Shown here: piece after piece, positions 26,801-32,800 of the stretch
How positions within the stretch are numbered: the first letter of the stretch is position 1
Layout: each line of letters starts with the position of its first letter
From: a bacterium
Lineage (GTDB): Bacteria; Oederibacteriota; CAKKQC01
Length of the DNA: 64,000 nt
Reading direction: 5' to 3'
Assembly (NCBI GenBank): GCA_919901855.1
Contig: CAKKQC010000040.1
Span: forward strand, 153,660-217,659
Made by a program: the position numbers and the translations under genes
Notes under the pieces: generated by a model
What the model saw: the letters and a program-made list of their open reading frames with translations, nothing else
The model's database searches: none
Told to the model about the DNA's origin: nothing

Positions 26801-29800
26801 TCACCGGGCAGTCGACATCGGCGGGCCTCGCGTGGAACGGGGCCACGACGGGCGTGATCGCGTGGTCGGGCACCGTCACGCTCGCGCCGGGGGCCAGCGT
26901 GACGGTCATTCTCGACGCGACCGTGGCGTGCGCAGCGGGCACGATCTCGAGCACCTCGTGGGCGCGCGGGACGCGCGGCTGTGTGTGGGGTGAGGCCGCG
27001 AGTGCGCCCGATGCCTTCACCGTGGTGTCGCCGGGGGCTCTGGCAGCCGCGGTTTCCGCGCCGGCCATCGTGTCGGTGGGGCAGATCTTTGCCGTCACTC
27101 TCACCGCGACCAACACCGGGGGAGCAGCGGTCGGGACGCTCACTGCGACCGCGTTCGTGGGGCCGGGGGTCGCAGCCGTCCTGGGGCCGGTGCCGGCGGG
27201 CTACGGGGTCTTGGCGCCGGGGTTGGGGGACACCTTCGCATGGACCGTGACGGCGACGGCCGCCGGGCCGGTTACCTTCACGCTGACGGCGGCCGGGTTC
27301 GCGTGCGGGACGACGACGGTGCTGGCGGCTTCGACGGTGGTCACGACCGTGCAGACGCCACCCGCACTGGCAGTTCACGTGGCCGCATTCCCCGATCCAG
27401 TCGTCCAGGCGAGCACGTTCCTCGTGACCGTCACCGTGACGAACACGGGTCAGGCGGGGGCCTCCGGGCTCGTCTTCGACGCGTTTGCGCAGGCGGGTGC
27501 CGGCGGAGCCTCGTTGTCGTCCGCTCCCGTCCTGCCGGGGGCCCTCGCCGGGGGAGCGGCGGTAACCCTGACCTGGACGTTCACGGGCTCGACCATCGGG
27601 TTGGTTGCCTTTACGGCAACCGTCTCCGGGGTCGACGTGAACTCGGGGGCCATGGTGGCCGCCGCCCGGGACACCTCGGTCCCGGTGACGGTCACCTCGC
27701 CCTCGTCCCTGGTCGCCGCGATCTACGCGTCCCGCACGTCGGTCAGCGTCGGGCAGGTCATCGAGCTCAGCCTCACCGTGACTAACACCGGCGGTGTCGC
27801 GGCGACGAACGTGGCCGCGGCGGCTTGGCAGTCGGGTGGCGCGGGGACGGCTACGCTGAGCCCCGCCGCACCGGTGTTGGTGCCCTCCATCGCGACGAAC
27901 GCGGGCGCTCTCTATACGTGGAGCGTGACGGCCACGGGGGCGGGCACCCTGTGCCTGTCGGCGACTGCGACCGCGGATGGCCCGATTGTCTCGGGGGCGT
28001 CCTCGGTCTGTATCGGCGTGGAGACGCCGGCGTCGCTCGCGGCAACGGCGACGTTCCTGCCCGCGACCGCGTGCGTGTTCCAGAGCGCGCTCTTCGTCCT
28101 AGATGTCGCCAACGCGGGACAGGCCGCGTCGTCCGGGACGACCGTGAACCTCTGGCCGTCCGGCGGCGCGGCCGGTTACGTGACGATGGGCCCGAACCCG
28201 GCCGGCCCGATCGCGATCCCGGGCGGAGCTTCGGTGTCGTTCACGTGGACGGTCATGGGCACGTCGGCGGGTACGCTCTCGTTGACGGCGACCGCCTCGG
28301 GAGCGGATGTCAATACGGGAGCGGCGGTCGTGACCGCACCCGCCGCCGCGGGCCCGGTCACGTTCTCCGATCCCGCGGACCTGTCGCCCGGCCTCACGGT
28401 TGCCGGGGTCGCGTCGGTGGGGCAGGTGGTGCCGCTCTCGTTCTCGCTGCGGAACGTCGGCGGCACCGATGCGACCGGTGTGACGCCCAGCGCGACGACG
28501 ACATCGGGTTCGGGTTTGCTCGGACCGATGGTGCCGGCCAGTCAGGATGTTCCGGTGGGCGCGACTCGGCTCTTTGCATTCGACTACACGGTCGAGACGC
28601 CGGGGGTTCACGTGTTCAGCATCACGGCAACCGGGCTGACGTGCGGGACCGCGACGACCTCGGCTTACATCACGGGAAGCCTGACGGCCGAAATGCCGGC
28701 CGTCCTCTCCGCGACCGCGATCGTGACGACGCCCGCGACGGTGACGGTGGGAGAGGTCGTGGTCGTGACGATGACCGTCACGAACACGGGGGAGGCGTCC
28801 GCGACGGGTGCGGCGGCGAACCTGCTGGCCGCCGGGGCGGCGGGCCTGCTCGGCGGACCGTACCCGGCCGGTCCCGTGGCGATCGCGGGGGCCGCGAGCC
28901 AGACCTTCGTCTGGACCTACACGACGACGGCGGCCGGGGCGGTAACCTTCACGGCGACCGCGGCGGGGGCGGATGCGAACAGCGGGGTGGTCACGGCCGT
29001 CGGGCCTCTCTCGATCCCGGGGGTCATGGTCCTGACGCCGGCGGGCCTCTCGGCGGCTGTGTCGGTCTCGCCGGCGGCCGTGTGCTCCAGCCAGACCTTC
29101 CAGGTGCGCCTCACGATCACGAACTCGGGGATGGCGGGCGCGACGGGGGTCGACGCGGGCGCGTTCGTGGTGTCGGGCGGCGGCGCGGCGACGCTGGTCG
29201 GCGGTCCGACCCCGGCCCTCCCGACCGGACTGGCGGGAGGCCTCTCGCGCGTGTTCACTTGGACCTTCACGGGTTCCTCGGCGGGCGCCGTCTGGTTCAC
29301 GACCACGGTCTCCGGGACCGATTCCGTGAACGGGGCCGCTCTGTCGACGGGCCCCGTGACATCGGCGGCCGAGGCGGTCGCGACGGGCGCCGTTCTCGCG
29401 GCGGCGCTCTCCTTCACGCCCGCGGTGGCCTCAGTGGACCAGGTGGTTGCCGTCGTGCTCACGGTCAGCAACACCGGTGACACGGCCGCGCTCGGGGTCG
29501 GCGCGAGCGCGACGACGGTAACGGGGGCGGGCCTCATGGGGTCCGCGGTTCCGGCGAGCCAGGGTGTGCCCGCGGGTGGGTTCGTGACGTTTGCATGGAC
29601 GTACACGGCCTCGGGTACGGCGCCCTCGCACGTCTTCAGCGTGACCGCGTCGGGGACGGCATGCGGCGGGCTGGTGGCGATGGCGGCGACGACCGGGACG
29701 CTGCCGGTGGAGACGGCGGCGGCGCTGTCGGGGACCCTGATCGTGACGACTTCGGCGATCGTCGAGGTGGGGCAGCTCATCGTGCTCACGATGACGGTGA

Positions 29801-32800
29801 CGAACACGGGGGCCGCGGACGTCACCGGCGTCTATCCGATCCTGAGTCCGTCGTCAGGAATCGTCTCCGGCACGCTTCTGTCGCCCGTCGGGCCGGTTGC
29901 CGTCGCCGGCGGGGCGGCGCAGACCTTCGTGTGGACCTACACCGCGACGGCGAGCGGGTTCGTGTCCTTCGCCGGGAGCGCGGCGGGGGCTGACGAGAAC
30001 AGCGGTATGGCGGTCGGGACGGGAGCGAAGGTGACGCCCGCGGTACAGATCATGACGCCGGCGAACGTGTCGGCGGCGATTACGATATCTCCCGTCGGCG
30101 TGTGTGTCGGGGAGAGCTTCCAGGTCCGGCTGACCGTGTCGAACACGGGTGAGGTGGATGTCCTGTCGCTCGACGCCGGGGCTTTCGTGGTTTCCGGCTC
30201 CGGGGGAGTGGTCCTGGTCGGTGGGCCGTCGCCCACGCTGCCGTCCACGGTCGGCGGCGGGCTGACGCGTACGTTCACGTGGACGTTCACGGGAGGGGCT
30301 GCCGGAAGCGTCTGGTTCACGACGACGGCCACGGGGTTGGACGCGCTGACCTCCGCGGCTCTCTCGACCGGCCCGGTGACGTCGCCGGCGGAGGCGGTCG
30401 CGACCGGCGCGGTCCTGTCGGCGGCGGTGTCGTTCACGCCCGCGGTGGCCTCGGTCGGCCAGCCGGTTGCGGTCACGCTCACGGTCAGCAACACGGGAGA
30501 CACGGCGGCCACCGGGGTCGCGGTGAGCGCGACCACGGCCACGGGGGCGGGGCTCCTGAGCGCGGCGGTGCCGGCCAGCCAGGGCGTGCCGGCGGGCGGA
30601 TTCGTGACGTATGCGTGGACGTACACGGTCTCGGGCACGGCGCCCGGGCACATCTTCAGCATGACCGCCTCGGGCACGGCCTGCGGCGGGCTGTTCGTGG
30701 GCGCCCCCGCCTCGGGGATCCTGACCGTCCAGGCGGCGGCCGCGCTCTCGGGGACGCTGATCGTGACGACTCCGGCTATCGTCGAGGTGGGGCAGCTCAT
30801 CGTGCTCACGATGACGGTCACGAACACGGGGGCCGCGGACGCCAACGGCGTCTACCCGCTCATGAGCCCGTCCTCCGGCATCGTGTCCGGGACCCTCCTG
30901 TCGCCGACATCTCCGGTCGTCCTGGCCTCCAATGCCTCGCAGACGTTCGTGTGGACGTACACGACGACGGCTGCCGGGTCGGTGTTCTTCGACGGGCGCG
31001 CCGATGGGACGGACGCGAACAGCGGCTTCGCCGTGGGGACCGGTCCGATGCCGGTGCCGGCGACGCAGGTGCTGACGCCTCCGAGCCTGGCGGCCGCGGT
31101 CACGGTTGAGCCGGTCTCGGTCTGTTCCGGGCAGGACTTCCAGGTCCGGCTCACGATTACCAACTCGGGACAGGTGACCGCGAATGGCGTGGATGCGGGT
31201 GCCCTCGTGCTCTCGGGCGCGGGCGCGGCCCTCGTCGGCGGGCCGACACCCGCCCTGCCAATGACCTTCGCCTCGGGTGTGTCCCGGACATTCACCTGGA
31301 CGTTCACGGGTGCGGCTGCGGGGAGCGTCTGGTTCACGACCACGGTCTCGGGAACCGACGCGATCACGGCGGCGGGGCTGTCGACCGGCCCGGTGACTTC
31401 GGCGCCGGTCGCGGTTTCCACGCCGGCGATCCTGGTGGCGAGCGTCTCGGCGCCGACGACGGCGTGCACGAGCTCGGTGGTGACCGTAGTCCTGACGGTG
31501 ACGAATACGGGCGGCGTGGACGCGACGGTGGTGGCTCCCAGCGCGACGACGACATCCGGCTCCGGGTCGTTCGGCGCCCCGGCTCCCGCCAGCCAGACGG
31601 TGCCCGCAGGCACGATGCGGACCTTCTCGTGGGCCTATACGGTCGACACGGCGGGGTCGCACGTGTTCAGCGCGACGGCCAGCGGGTTGACGTGTGGATC
31701 GTCCGCGGTCTCGGGGGACGCGATGGGGACGCTGGCGGCGACCGCCGCGGCCTCGCTGTCGGGGACCCTGATCGTGACGACTCCGGTGCCGACCGAAACG
31801 GGCCAGATGATCGTGCTGACGATGACGGTCACGAACACGGGGATGGCTGTGGCGACGGGGGTCACGGGATCGCTGGTGCCCGGCGCGGCGTTGGGCGTGC
31901 TGGCAGGGCCGTTCCCGGCCGGGCCCGTCTCGCTGGCGTCGAGCACGTCGCAGACGTTCGTCTGGACCTACACGACGACGGGGGCCGGGGGCGTCAGCTT
32001 CACGGGTGGCGCGACGGGGACGGATGCCTGCGGGTCGGCGTTGACCATCGGCTCTCCGGCGACGCCTGCCGTCCAGATCCTGACGCTTCCGAGCCTGGAG
32101 GCCGCGGTGACGGTCGAGCCGATCTCCGCGTGCTCGGGGCAGTCCTTCCAGGTTCGCCTGACGATCACGAACTCGGGTGAGGTGACCGCGAACGGCGTGG
32201 ACGCGGGCGCCCTCGTGCTCTCGGGCGCGGGCGCGGCCCTCGTCGGCGGGCCGACGCCCGCTCTGCCGATGGCCATTGCCGGGGGGGTCTCCCGGACATT
32301 CACGTGGACTTACACAGGCGCGGCTGCGGGGAGCGTCTGGTTCACGACCACGGTCTCGGGGACCGATGCGCTCACGGCGGCGGGCCTGACGACCGGTCCG
32401 GTGACGTCGGTGCCCGTGACGATCTCCACGCCAGCGGTCCTTGTTTCGAGCGTCTCGGCTCCGCCGGCCGCCTGCACGGGTTCGGTCGTGACGGTGACGC
32501 TGACGGTGACCAACGCGGGCGGCGTGGACGCGATGGCGGTTTCGCCCAGCGCTACGACGACATCCGGATCGGGGCTGTTCGGCGCCCCGACTCCCGCCAG
32601 CCAGACGGTGCCCGCGGGCACGATGCGGACCTTCGCGTGGAGCTACACGGTAGGGACGGTGGGAGCGCACAGCTTCAGTGCCACGGCGAGCGGGCTGACC
32701 TGCGGCTCCTCGGCGGTGTCGGGCGCGGGAGCCGCGAGCCTGGCCGCGACCGCGGCCGCCGCGTTGTCGGGAACCCTGATCGTGACGACGCCGGTGCCGC